A stretch of DNA of 52,645 nucleotides from an uncultured Planctomycetaceae bacterium (GCA_903863885.1 CAIPEB010000726.1:1-52645), one strand, 5' to 3'. Numbered from the stretch's first letter, positions 21,144 through 29,634 are shown. Program-made: numbers and translations. Notes: generated by a model from the letters alone, not told the origin.

Positions 21144-21653
21144 ATGAAAACGTGGTTGTTCGTGCTCTGCATTGCGGCCTCACCGGCGATGCTTCTGACA
21201 CCGTCTGTTGCGGAGGAAAAGCCGGAGGCGAAGGCTGCTCAGACGTTCGTCGTCCAACCGATCGGACGCGTCCAGAAACCGGACAACCGCACTCTGATCG
21301 TCCTCGACAAGAAATACCAACCCGGTCTCCTCGGACTGGATCAGTGGTCGCACGTCCAAGTCGTCTGGTGGTTCGACAAGAACGACACGCCGGAAAAGCG
21401 GGCGATCCTCCAGGTGCATCCCCGAGGCGACCAGGCGAACCCGCTCACCGGCGTCTTTGCCTGCCGGTCGCCGTTTCGCCCTAACTTGATTGCCCTGAGC
21501 CTCTGCAAAGTCGTCGCTGTTAATGACAACGTCGTCGAGGTGGATAAGATCGATGCATTTGAGGGCACGCCGGTGCTCGATATTAAACCCTACGCACCAG
21601 GTCAGGACTCCGCTGCTGAAGTCCGAGTGCCGGACTGGGCAAAGCCGAAGTAA
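21144..21653 (+). CDS. TrmO/TsaA-like domain protein with a signal peptide
   Basis: ATG 21144 is five bases after GGAGG; GTG 21141 is less well placed. A signal peptide (about 1-24, LFVLCIAASPAMLLTPSVAEE) precedes a TsaA/TrmO domain: QPIGRVQKP, GLLGLDQWSHVQVVWWFDKND, HPRGD, GVFACRSPFRPNLIALSL and FEGTPVLDIKPY, about 140 residues in the usual order. TrmO proteins methylate N6-threonylcarbamoyladenosine in tRNA in the cytosol using S-adenosylmethionine. Export makes that function impossible as known, so the fold may serve another purpose. The usual NPIGLS is NLIALS here. It is co-transcribed with the small exported protein ten bases upstream. Confidence 0.82.
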   Translation: MKTWLFVLCIAASPAMLLTPSVAEEKPEAKAAQTFVVQPIGRVQKPDNRTLIVLDKKYQPGLLGLDQWSHVQVVWWFDKNDTPEKRAILQVHPRGDQANPLTGVFACRSPFRPNLIALSLCKVVAVNDNVVEVDKIDAFEGTPVLDIKPYAPGQDSAAEVRVPDWAKPK

Positions 21654-21709
21654 CTGCAGTTTCGCGACGTCGCTCGTTTGAACTCTGCCATCTCTCGGCG
21701 TGTTGGATC

Positions 21710-22750
21710 TTAGCGGTCTTTATCGGAGATCGTCACGTCATCGACGTAGATTGTGGCGGCGTTCGGGCCAAAGCTGTGAGCGCTGATGCCAATTTCCATA
21801 CTGTCATAGACCGCACTTGCCAGCGGCAGGGTTTGCCCGTGTTCGTCGATGAGCTTCACCCCGTCCTGCCATAGCTCGACTCGCCCGTCGATCGCCTCCG
21901 ACAGATGCAAACATGCCTTGAAGTTCACCCAGCGGCCCGCTGGAATCGGCACTCGGGTCGCTTTCGGCTGTCGGTACTTGGGCTTATTCGCCCATTTCAA
22001 CTCGAACATCGCCGCTCCATCCTCGATCATGATTCGCATTCCCGGATGTTCCTTGATCCAGGTGCTTTCCAGATCCATCAGCGTGAATGGCACCTCGCCC
22101 TCAGGAATGAAATACCAGCCCGAGAACCAGACATCGTCGCCCTTAACGAAGTAGAGCAACTCTGTGGAGAGCGATGCTTTGGCACAGACCATTTTGGGCG
22201 AAGGAGCCACCGAATAGCACTCCAGCGATCGGATGCCGGAGTGAGCCATCTTCAAAGTCGGCTGCACTCGGTTGTCTGCGAAGTCGCACTCGCCCCTGAG
22301 AATGCGGCCGCGAAGCTGGTTGTATTCTCGAATCGTCGGCGTCTTCACCGACTGGAGCGTGAAGGTCGTCCAGCCCCGATCGGGTCCGATCAAGTCTGTG
22401 ATCCGCTCTGCGTTCTCGAACCCCTCCTCAAAGTGCCGCCTCGTCGGATACATCTTGCCCGTGTCCGAATCGACGCGAACGATCAGGCCGTCCTTCTGGG
22501 CGTAATTCGTCGTCCGGAAGTTCGTGTCGTATAGTTTCTCGACGAACACCAGTTGGTCCGGTGCGGTTACGCGGTACAAGTCGCCGTTCACCAGTTTGTA
22601 GGTCGTTCCCTCGTGTTCTAGGCTCAGTTCGACCTGTGATTTGTCGGGCATCGGAATCGACCGCCCCGGTTGCCAACGACCGGCAAAGAAGACGGCGACC
22701 CCGACAATCAGGACAATCGCCATGGCGGTCCATTGCGTTCTGTGGCGCAT
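21710..22750 (-). CDS. Membrane-anchored jelly-roll protein, polysaccharide lyase-like
   Basis: The 346 residues start with one N-terminal membrane helix (about 8-24). Residues about 120-340 form a beta-jelly-roll domain like that of heparin-lyase-type and alginate-lyase-type polysaccharide lyases: VWFSGWYFIPEGEVPFTLMDL, MRIMIEDGAAMFELKWANK, AGRWVNFKACLHLSEAIDGRV, VELWQDGVKLIDEHG, DSMEIGISAHSF, ATIYVDDVTIS. Many proteins with this domain are lyases, others only bind glycan. The N-terminal 100 residues (YRVTAPDQLVFVEKLYD, REDGLIVRVDS-like) are not recognised. It converges with the TrmO-like gene across a 56-base gap. Confidence 0.65.
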   Translation of the reverse strand: MRHRTQWTAMAIVLIVGVAVFFAGRWQPGRSIPMPDKSQVELSLEHEGTTYKLVNGDLYRVTAPDQLVFVEKLYDTNFRTTNYAQKDGLIVRVDSDTGKMYPTRRHFEEGFENAERITDLIGPDRGWTTFTLQSVKTPTIREYNQLRGRILRGECDFADNRVQPTLKMAHSGIRSLECYSVAPSPKMVCAKASLSTELLYFVKGDDVWFSGWYFIPEGEVPFTLMDLESTWIKEHPGMRIMIEDGAAMFELKWANKPKYRQPKATRVPIPAGRWVNFKACLHLSEAIDGRVELWQDGVKLIDEHGQTLPLASAVYDSMEIGISAHSFGPNAATIYVDDVTISDKDR

Positions 22751-22933
22751 CGATTCAAATGCTCCCGCTCACCGTACCTGCCAAAGACGCCGAGCGACTG
22801 TTGCCCCCCCGGAGGTCTTTTGGAACGCCTTCAAAGCAGATCAGCACACCTTGATCCTTGTGGGCACCCGAACGAATCTGCACATTTCCATCCGGCCATC
22901 TTCACAGTGCTCATGATCATCCGACTTGCCAGT

Positions 22934-24145
22934 CTACTCCTTTGGGGATTTCGCGTTGCCAGCCAAATCCCGCTCGTACAGATTCCACCAGGAAGCTGCG
23001 AAGATCCGACCATTGGGGAGACGGACGATTTCGAGAATCACGTTCTCGGGACCAGACAGCCGCTGGACCTTCTTCGAAGGCCAAGTGACCTCTCGAAGTC
23101 CCTGATGGCGTCCCCACTTCTCGCCATCGACGCCGATCATCACAACATCCGGTTCCGTCTCGACGACACTCCTGACGGGTCCGTCAAGTGCCATCGACTC
23201 CCAACGCTGGCCATCGAACCGTGCCAGCCAAGCCCGGTCACTGCTTCCGCTCAGCACCGCCCAGATCCCCAGTTTCGCGGAGGAAGCAAGATAGTCCACT
23301 CGATCGAACTGACAGCCGACTTCGGTGGCACCGAAGTCGCTAAACTCAGTTCCGTCCTGTTTGTTGTTGTCGGGATTGCGGGCGTGGTATCTGCGGGCGT
23401 TTGCGTTGAGGCGAACCAATCCATCCCACTGCGTCCCGATCCAGAGATTGCTGCCCTTGTCCTCGACCATACAGGTTGGCCGGCGATGCGGCAGCAGATT
23501 TCTGGTGTCCACCCAAGCGGAATTGGCTCCAAAATAATGGGGCATGAAGTGGTGCCAGACGCCGCCGTAGTTGCCCCAACAGAATAAACCGTGTTCGGTC
23601 GAAATTGCGAACGGCGAGTAGGCCGTCTCCAGATGTGGAAAATAGATGTCATCCACATAACCCCAACGACGGACCGCGTCTTCACCGGGAATGTAGGCTC
23701 CGCTCACAAAACTCGGATGGCCCTCGTAGTAGTCCCGGTAAACACTGACCTTCCATGTCTGTTTGTCCGCTCGATCCAGTCTGCGAATTCCATCACTGGT
23801 GCTCAGCCACACTTTGTCCGATCCCTCGAAGGCAATCCCCGTGATCTGAATGCCCTGAAGCGTGCCCTGCAAGGTCCACTGGTTATCCTGACGACTCAGC
23901 AACCGACCGTGGCTCGTCCCAACCCACACCGCGTTCTCGCAAGCCGACAAAGAAGTAAGCCGCTCTCGGTAAGCCACGCCACCGTCGATGTTCCCGATGG
24001 AATTCCACTGATACCAGCCATCGCCGCTGCCCGCAGATGTCATTTCGACCGCAGCCGCAGTCAACGTCAGCACGTCATCAGCTTCGGATGAATTGGCGAG
24101 CGACAGCGTAACGGCCAATGTCCATGCCAGTGATTTCAGGGGCAT
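22934..24145 (-). CDS. Exported two-component-regulator-type propeller protein
   Basis: ATG 24145 follows AAGGAAGG and gives a signal peptide (MPLKSLAWTLAVTLSLANSSEA); the upstream part of the open frame has the look of an intergenic reading. The 403 residues contain propeller repeats of the Reg_prop type: NAVWVGTSHGRLLSRQ, KVWLSTSDGIRRLDR, NLWIGTQWDGLVRLNA, IWAVLSGSSDRAWLARFDG. Such repeats usually form the sensor part of large hybrid kinases; here no kinase or membrane segment follows, so the protein is a free exported propeller. The ligand is unknown. Starts about 190 bases after the preceding gene ends. Confidence 0.72.
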   Translation of the reverse strand: MPLKSLAWTLAVTLSLANSSEADDVLTLTAAAVEMTSAGSGDGWYQWNSIGNIDGGVAYRERLTSLSACENAVWVGTSHGRLLSRQDNQWTLQGTLQGIQITGIAFEGSDKVWLSTSDGIRRLDRADKQTWKVSVYRDYYEGHPSFVSGAYIPGEDAVRRWGYVDDIYFPHLETAYSPFAISTEHGLFCWGNYGGVWHHFMPHYFGANSAWVDTRNLLPHRRPTCMVEDKGSNLWIGTQWDGLVRLNANARRYHARNPDNNKQDGTEFSDFGATEVGCQFDRVDYLASSAKLGIWAVLSGSSDRAWLARFDGQRWESMALDGPVRSVVETEPDVVMIGVDGEKWGRHQGLREVTWPSKKVQRLSGPENVILEIVRLPNGRIFAASWWNLYERDLAGNAKSPKE

Positions 24146-24335
24146 TTTGCGCCTTCCTTCGGTTCGTATGTGACCCATCCTTGCAGTACTGGATGATGTC
24201 CGTGCGGACCGCCCGGACGTCCTTGAACTCCCCCCACAAGATGCCGCCTTCCGTTCGGCGGTTATCGTTGCCCGTTGCTCGTGTTCTGCCATCATCGTGA
24301 CGGCCCTCTTCCGAACGAAAGCTGACCGATCACCG

Positions 24336-24770
24336 TTACTCCAAGTCGTCCGAGGGATCAACGATCCTCAGTTCAAACTGAAACCCCTCGTAGGTCTGGA
24401 CGAGTTCAGCCAACTTGTCGAACGTGAGGAACACACCGTCCACTACGACGCCGCCGTAGGAGATCCGTCCCCGCAGTCGGTCGTGCGTGAGGGTCATCCG
24501 TCCGTGTCGATTGACTAGATGACGGATCGATAGCAATTTGGGAATCCGCTTGCGCAGATCGCCAAGCGCATGGAACGCGTCTATCACAGAGAAGGCTCGG
24601 AACACGTACCCGTCGTCGCCAGCCGCATCTTCGATGGCAGCGACACCGTATCCACCTCCCGGCACAGGGTACTGTTCCAGGGTGAATGTCCGTATTCGAC
24701 CGGCGAAATCCACAAATTCCTCCTTCGCCGGGAAGGTGCCTTGCGGACGTGGTCCATTGTCTTCTGACAT
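24336..24770 (-). CDS. Cytosolic protein of unknown function (possibly DUF7713)
   Basis: The 144 residues have no signal or membrane helix and a start (ATG 24770) just downstream of a purine-rich AAGGGAACGG. The order FVDFAGRIRTFTLEQYPVPGGGYGVAAIE, then VFRAFSVIDAF, RLRGRISYGG, VVVDGVFLTFDKLAELV, and the end motif TYEGFQFELRIVDPSDDLE reminds me of a small uncharacterised family that I recall as DUF7713; I cannot confirm it. It sits 17 bases downstream of a decayed flavodoxin gene. Confidence 0.6.
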   Translation of the reverse strand: MSEDNGPRPQGTFPAKEEFVDFAGRIRTFTLEQYPVPGGGYGVAAIEDAAGDDGYVFRAFSVIDAFHALGDLRKRIPKLLSIRHLVNRHGRMTLTHDRLRGRISYGGVVVDGVFLTFDKLAELVQTYEGFQFELRIVDPSDDLE

Positions 24771-24787
24771 AGGCCGTTCCCTTCACT

Positions 24788-25089
24788 TTATTTCTGATGA
24801 TCCGACCCCGCTGCCGACAAGCTGGCCAAAACGAGGCCCGTGGGGGCCATGTTCAAGCCGGCGATGCAACTGCGGACTTACTACGATATCCGGCGGAAAT
24901 GCTGGCTCAAGCGCATTGAAGCACCGACCATGCTGACATCGAACCCTTCCGGGGAAAAGCCGGCAGGCAGTCGATGGTGTCGATCACACGGACATCCTTT
25001 TCGTTTCGAGAAAGAGCGTCGGCATCATGCCGAGAGGTATTGCGAGTTTGCCCTTCGGTCTTATCGTAGGCGATCAATATTCTCGGCAT
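24788..25089 (-). pseudogene. Decayed HemG/flavodoxin-like gene (frameshift plus two stops)
   Basis: ATG 25089 has GGAGG four bases upstream. Frame A encodes MPRILIAYDKTEGQTRN and continues to about codon 48 (VIDTIDCLPAF), the phosphate-binding loop and first strand of a flavodoxin. At a TTTTCCCC run near 24956 the reading shifts to frame B, which continues FDVSMVGASMRLSQHFRRIS, meets two adjacent stops (TAG, TAA), then continues VRSCIAGLNMAPTGLVLASL and ends at TAA 24788. The order and motifs match menaquinone-dependent protoporphyrinogen oxidase (HemG) or related flavodoxins, which are about 170-180 residues; the last 70 or so are missing. A start site intact and coding intact in two frames suggest a recent death. 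Confidence 0.72.
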
Positions 25090-25097
25090 CTGCCTCC

Positions 25098-26336
25098 TCA
25101 CTTGACCTTCAAAAATATATCGCCGTCAGGACTCCCGACGTCATGGGACTGAGCGGTCTTGCCCGTAGCCGCGCTTCGTCGCCTTTCCGAAAACGTCACC
25201 GATACCGCTTTGTTGCCCATGGGATTGTAAACCGCAGTGCCGTTCTCGAATTCCCGGCGCACCGTGCCGTTGGGATCTGCAGTCTCTTTGTCAACCGGCT
25301 TGCCGAGGCTTTTGCTCCAGAACGGATACCAGTTATGGAGGTGGTCCGGGGTCGGCAGCGGATTGGGATCGGAGAACAGGCAGTAGCCGTCGGAATGGGT
25401 GAGGGCAAGCGTTGTGGTGGCCCGCATCAGGTTCAGATCGTCCCTGGACTTGTGATACCACGTCTCCAGGCAGTTGACCCGAGGTTGCCGCAAAGCGACT
25501 TCTGCCCAGGCAAGAGTGTTGGCAATTCGTTTCCAGTCCTGAGCCGTCCGGCTGTCGGTGCATTCCATAAAGTAACCGTTGATGTACGGTGCTGTCTGAG
25601 GCGTTTGGCGGTCATTGGCGTTGGCGAGGATGATCGCCTTATCGCCAATGGCGTCCCGCACATCTCGGATCAAGACCACCCTGCTGGCGTCGTCGGACCA
25701 CCAGTCGAGCATCACGCCATCGACGACTCCTGAATCCACGGCCGCTCTAGCCTGCCTCGCCACTTGGCTGCGGAACTCCGGGTTGTGGAAGTCGAGACAG
25801 AGAAACCCGCCTTCGTCCCAGCCAGGGACAATCTGCCCTTTGTCGTCTCGCAGCCACCATTTGTGACCCTCGGGCAGGTAACTCCTGTGTGCATCCCGAT
25901 ACCGGATCTCAGCGATGAGGACAACATTGGGATTGAGAGTGAGAAGTTGCTGCCGAAAGGACTTGGCCCTCCCGATGCTTTCCGCTGTAAACCCGTCGGC
26001 AAGGCCAGTGGGCCTCCGGTTCCACTTCAGCCCGAAAAACTCCGGCGCATCAAAGACCAGATCGTGGCGGGCAACCGTGTGCAGGGGTGAATCATCATGG
26101 ACGTTCTGGGCCGGACTCCAAGCCTGGAACACCGAGGGAAACGTCCGGCCCTGAATTCGCTCGATCAAAGGCCGCTCCGGCGGAGTTGTGAGAGTCTGTC
26201 CCGGGACTGAGGATGACCCGAAAAACGCCACTGACATTGCCAACGCAACCGGGGCCGACAGCAACATTCCTCTCGGTAGACGCACTTTGGTTCTCTCCAG
26301 GTTCAAGGCAAGGATCCGGCGGCGATGGCGGGGCAT
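25098..26336 (-). CDS. Exported putative glycoside hydrolase (GHL15-like)
   Basis: The 412 residues include a signal region (about 24-46, MLLSAPVALAMSVAFFGSSS) preceded by a long basic n-region; starts at 26336 or 26267 are both possible. The fold is a TIM barrel of the hypothetical glycosyl hydrolase family 15 type (GHL15): NVVLIAEIRYRD, GFLCLDFHNPEFRSQVARQA, and GVVDGVMLDWWSDDAS, whose first Asp and the Asp pair are the likely catalytic acids. The GIYIxx-like ILANANDRQ and CLFSDPN segments close the barrel. The function is unknown. It ends nine bases before the dead flavodoxin start. Confidence 0.7.
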   Translation of the reverse strand: MPRHRRRILALNLERTKVRLPRGMLLSAPVALAMSVAFFGSSSVPGQTLTTPPERPLIERIQGRTFPSVFQAWSPAQNVHDDSPLHTVARHDLVFDAPEFFGLKWNRRPTGLADGFTAESIGRAKSFRQQLLTLNPNVVLIAEIRYRDAHRSYLPEGHKWWLRDDKGQIVPGWDEGGFLCLDFHNPEFRSQVARQARAAVDSGVVDGVMLDWWSDDASRVVLIRDVRDAIGDKAIILANANDRQTPQTAPYINGYFMECTDSRTAQDWKRIANTLAWAEVALRQPRVNCLETWYHKSRDDLNLMRATTTLALTHSDGYCLFSDPNPLPTPDHLHNWYPFWSKSLGKPVDKETADPNGTVRREFENGTAVYNPMGNKAVSVTFSERRRSAATGKTAQSHDVGSPDGDIFLKVK

Positions 26337-26356
26337 GAAACGGGGACGAATGTCAT

Positions 26357-26368
26357 AATACCGGTATT
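26357..26368. promoter_or_regulatory. 12-bp perfect palindrome upstream of the GHL15-like gene
   Basis: AATACCGGTATT is perfectly self-complementary and is flanked on both sides at nearly equal distance by TGTCA (26351-26355 and 26372-26376). It lies 20 to 30 bases upstream of the gene starting at 26336. Its place is right for an operator, but no regulator can be named. Confidence 0.3.
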
Positions 26369-26438
26369 GACTGTCATGAGTCGGGGCAAAGCGGACGAAC
26401 GGGGATTCACGCGTCGGGCCCGCAAACGGACGCCGAAT

Positions 26439-27935
26439 CTACCGACTGTCGCCGGTTAACTTGAGCCCTGCGAGCTTGAACACCCACGCATTTCGGCAAG
26501 GAAGTTCCTGTACTGAGATGTCGGGCATCTGGATTGTCAGGCCGGTTTCACCGAGGCTCCACTTCAGCGGATGGGAATGCCCCAGCAACTCCACCTTGGT
26601 CTGTGAGGTCGCCACTGGCCTTTCAAGGGTCAGCGATTTGCCCGGCCAAGCCAGGCAGATCGCGTAAACGGATTCGCCCTTGCTGGTGTAGTAGACCATC
26701 GGCCTCTGCCTTGTTTCCGTCCACTTCCAAGACGAGTCTAGTCGAGGATTGACCGATTCGACCATCGGGCCTTCATGAGCCGTGGTCCACCGTCTGGTTC
26801 CGTAGATGGCCTCGCCGTTGACCTTCAGCCAGTCGCCCATCTGCACCAACCGCTCCTGCTGAAGCATCGGGATCGTACCGTCCGCACAAGGAGAGATATC
26901 GAGGTGCAGGTTGCCACCGAGAGCCACGGTCTCGACGAGCAGGTGAATCAGATCACGCTCGCTGAGGTAGTCGGCCAACTGCTCGAGCCGATTGTACGAC
27001 CAATTCCCCCGACTGATCGGCCGGTCTTCGCACCATTTATGTTCCGTTCCGCTTTCTCGAACTCCCGCTTCGGAGCAGTACACGCCGCCATGCTTTCCCC
27101 GTGAACCTCTGCCGAAGCGATCGTTCACTATCACGTCATTCTTGCAGGGCGAATCGTTGAAGAGCCATGCCAGAAAACCCTGCATCTCGAAGCTGTCCAG
27201 CGGGAATTCCCATTCACCGTCAAAGTAAATGATGGACGGCGTGTACTGCCTGACCGCCTCCCGCAACTGCGGCTGCATGTGGTCCTGGACAAACGGTTTC
27301 AGGTCGCCGCCTTGCTTGGCTTTCAGGTAAAGCGGGTGGTTGAATTCGCCCAGCGAGTAGTAGAAGCCCGCACGCAACCCGGCTTCTCGCATCGCCTTGG
27401 TAAAATCGCCCAGCAGATCCCGTTTCGGCCCCACATCCACGCTGTTCCAGCCAGGTTGCCGGGGACTCGGCCAAAGGCAATAGCCGTCGTGGAAATTTGA
27501 CGTCAGAAATGCGTAGCGTGCGCCGGAACGCCGGATAAGTTCGGCCCACTGCTGCGGCTCGAATGCCTCGGCCTTGAACAGCGGTGCGAGGGCTTTGAAC
27601 GGAACATCGCCGTAGGTCCTGCGGTGGAACGACTCCAGTTTGGCCTGCTCAGGCGGAGAGAGCGGGTAGAGACGGTCGATGTACATCCCGTACCAGCACG
27701 AGTGACCACCGAAGCCGTAGGGCTTGTCCGGGTAGACCCAGGCGATGGCCGGGACCGAGAACACGCTCCAGTGGATGAAAATGCCGATCTTGTCTTCGTC
27801 GAACCAACCGGGATTCGGCCGTTGATCGAGCGACTCCCAATTCGGCTCGTAGACTTTCTCAGCAGTTTGTGGTTGAGCCGTGTTTGCCAGGGCAGTCAGC
27901 GCGAATGTCAATGCCAGGAACGGACCTTTCAACAT
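26439..27935 (-). CDS. Exported GH29 alpha-L-fucosidase-like enzyme
   Basis: ATG 27935 with GAGGAG eight bases upstream gives 498 residues and a signal peptide (about 1-24). The GH29 barrel shows WFDEDKIGIFIHWSVFSVPA (His55-Trp56), NSVDVGPKRDLLGDF at about 164-178, and SIIYFDGEW at 234-242, where Asp239 is the predicted nucleophile. The usual KHHDGF block reads SNFHDGYCLW here, so one of the two histidines is Phe. A C-terminal beta domain follows (about 400-498). GH29 enzymes release L-fucose with retention, though distant members may act on other sugars. A small membrane gene ends 13 bases upstream. Confidence 0.88.
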   Translation of the reverse strand: MLKGPFLALTFALTALANTAQPQTAEKVYEPNWESLDQRPNPGWFDEDKIGIFIHWSVFSVPAIAWVYPDKPYGFGGHSCWYGMYIDRLYPLSPPEQAKLESFHRRTYGDVPFKALAPLFKAEAFEPQQWAELIRRSGARYAFLTSNFHDGYCLWPSPRQPGWNSVDVGPKRDLLGDFTKAMREAGLRAGFYYSLGEFNHPLYLKAKQGGDLKPFVQDHMQPQLREAVRQYTPSIIYFDGEWEFPLDSFEMQGFLAWLFNDSPCKNDVIVNDRFGRGSRGKHGGVYCSEAGVRESGTEHKWCEDRPISRGNWSYNRLEQLADYLSERDLIHLLVETVALGGNLHLDISPCADGTIPMLQQERLVQMGDWLKVNGEAIYGTRRWTTAHEGPMVESVNPRLDSSWKWTETRQRPMVYYTSKGESVYAICLAWPGKSLTLERPVATSQTKVELLGHSHPLKWSLGETGLTIQMPDISVQELPCRNAWVFKLAGLKLTGDSR

Positions 27936-27948
27936 GATCTGTCGCTCC

Positions 27949-28131
27949 TCAGTCGAGTGCACGCAGGAGTTCCGACTCTGGATCACGAGTCCATCTCCAG
28001 AACCACGTCAGGACAGCCTCGACGCGAGACTTGGCCATCCAGACGCTGACGATTGCTGCGAAACCAATCGTCAAACCCGGGAAAGCAAACAAGAGGGGAC
28101 GAAGTCCGAGGGAACGTCGAACGATTGCCAT
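27949..28131 (-). CDS. Small single-helix membrane protein (putative)
   Basis: ATG 28131, with GCGAGGAT at 8-9 bases, opens 60 codons: MAIVRRSLGLRPLLFAFPGL, then a hydrophobic helix continuing TIGFAAIVSVWMAKSR, then a charged tail. The ribosome binding site of the downstream fucosidase lies just after its stop codon, which argues for coupled translation. An alternative start at 28167 adds 12 residues. The family is not recognised and the gene could be a chance frame. Confidence 0.42.
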   Translation of the reverse strand: MAIVRRSLGLRPLLFAFPGLTIGFAAIVSVWMAKSRVEAVLTWFWRWTRDPESELLRALD

Positions 28132-28250
28132 TGCATCGATCCTCGCTTGCGGCACGCGGGTTGGCACAGGGGTCGTGGGCGTGCCTTCGTCGCCGAATCA
28201 CGACCGGCCGGGTATCAGCAACCGCTCATTGGCGCCGTTTGATCGGGTGT

Positions 28251-29339
28251 TCAAACACCGCACCACCATTTCCGGCGGGCCTTGTCCAGCAATTCGAACA
28301 CCTTTCCATCGTCGCCTTCGGTCGTCCGTCCCGATAGATTCCTGATCCAATGCTCGGGAATCGCTTTCCTGCCATGCAAAGCGCCGACTGCCGCTCCCGC
28401 GATCGCAGCAATCGTGTCGTTGTCCTTCGTATCGTTGACCGCGCGAACAAGTGCTTCTTCAAGATCGTCGCCGTGCTTCATCAGAATGTAGATCACACTG
28501 GGAACAGTCTCCAGCAGAAACGCTCCCGAATACCAGTGGCTGCACGCATCCAGCGTGGACATCCCCCTTCGATACGCTTCATTTACTCGTTCTTCGACAA
28601 ACCGCCAGATCGGTCCCTCGTAGTCGGGGAAATCGCTGCATCGCGGGCGATATCTTGTCTCACCCTCCAAATCCCGGGCAACCTGAACGTAACTGGTCAG
28701 CCACCACTGCGGATCTGGCGGAGTTTCCATCCCCAGCAATTGCCAGAGCATGTTAACGAAGGCAATACAGGCGGCGGTTGAGCCTGCATCGTTGTGCGTC
28801 GTCATTGCCGCAAGCGCCGCATCCACCCACAAATCGGTCGTCGGTTTCTTCAAATGGGGAATCAGAATAGGGGCGATACGCATCAAAGCGCCGTTTCCCG
28901 CGGAGTTGGGGCCACACTCGTACCAAGGCTTGCCCGATCGCCGGTTGGCGATAAATCCCCGAACTGTGCTGCCAATCCCCACGATCCTCCGACGGCAGAA
29001 GCAATCAGCCACGTGGTCCGGCACGAAGCATCCGTCATCGAGCATCTGTTCCAACGCCCAGTAGGCCAATTGAGTGTCGTCGGAGGGGAATCCGATGGGC
29101 ACATCAGGAATGTAGTTCCGGATTACGCCGAAGGCGTCCCGGCGGTCGCCGGGCACCAAGCCTTCGGTCGTGACGCCGAGCGAATCACCTATCGCCAGCG
29201 CCAACATCATGCCCTCGACCTTGTCAAAGTCGAATTGTTCGGGCAAAGCAGCTGGCGGTTCATCAAAAGTCGATCCTCGGCACAGGTCAATCGCCTCGTT
29301 CAGAAACAGGTCGTCAAGTATTTCACGGTTGTTGCGCAT
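28251..29339 (-). CDS. ADP-ribosylglycohydrolase (DraG/ARH family)
   Basis: The 362 residues carry the metal-binding signatures of the family: GMMLALAIGDSLG at 43-55, FPSDDTQ at 84-90, GNGALMRIAP at about 149-158, THNDAGSTAA, and the closing NDTKDNDTIAAIAGAAVGALHG. The aspartates in SDDT and DNDT bind two magnesium ions. Such enzymes remove ADP-ribose from arginine, from thymidine in DNA, or from other acceptors. No nitrogenase or ADP-ribosyltransferase is seen here, so the partner is unknown. N-terminal ATG at 29339. Confidence 0.88.
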   Translation of the reverse strand: MRNNREILDDLFLNEAIDLCRGSTFDEPPAALPEQFDFDKVEGMMLALAIGDSLGVTTEGLVPGDRRDAFGVIRNYIPDVPIGFPSDDTQLAYWALEQMLDDGCFVPDHVADCFCRRRIVGIGSTVRGFIANRRSGKPWYECGPNSAGNGALMRIAPILIPHLKKPTTDLWVDAALAAMTTHNDAGSTAACIAFVNMLWQLLGMETPPDPQWWLTSYVQVARDLEGETRYRPRCSDFPDYEGPIWRFVEERVNEAYRRGMSTLDACSHWYSGAFLLETVPSVIYILMKHGDDLEEALVRAVNDTKDNDTIAAIAGAAVGALHGRKAIPEHWIRNLSGRTTEGDDGKVFELLDKARRKWWCGV

Positions 29340-29634
29340 CGTTTGGCTTCCGCTCGTATCTCAGCTCCGAGCCACTGTGCGGACTTCATTCGAGGAATGC
29401 CTGCCAGAACATCGCGGGCTTCATTTCCGCCGCTGCTTCCAAAGCAATAGTCCAACCAACTTGGACAGTTCGAAACGCATTCCGAGCAACTCGTCGCGAC
29501 AGTTTGATCCTCCCGGCGTTTTCGACTGCATTCGGCAAATCATCGTGCATTTCGTGCTCTCGTGGCTCTCCCCACCGCCTCTTCCACGTCGCGGGCAATT
29601 GCACCGAGAGGTTTCAGAGTGCTTCGCAAGCGGC
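29340..29634. other. 295-base gap with an unassigned small open frame
   Basis: A minus-strand frame (stop at 29386; possible start ATG 29550 or GTG 29604) encodes a hydrophilic to amphipathic peptide ending AAAEMKPAMFWQAFLE. It has no clear ribosome binding site and I do not recognise it, so I do not call it a gene. No terminator or palindrome is evident. Confidence 0.3.
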
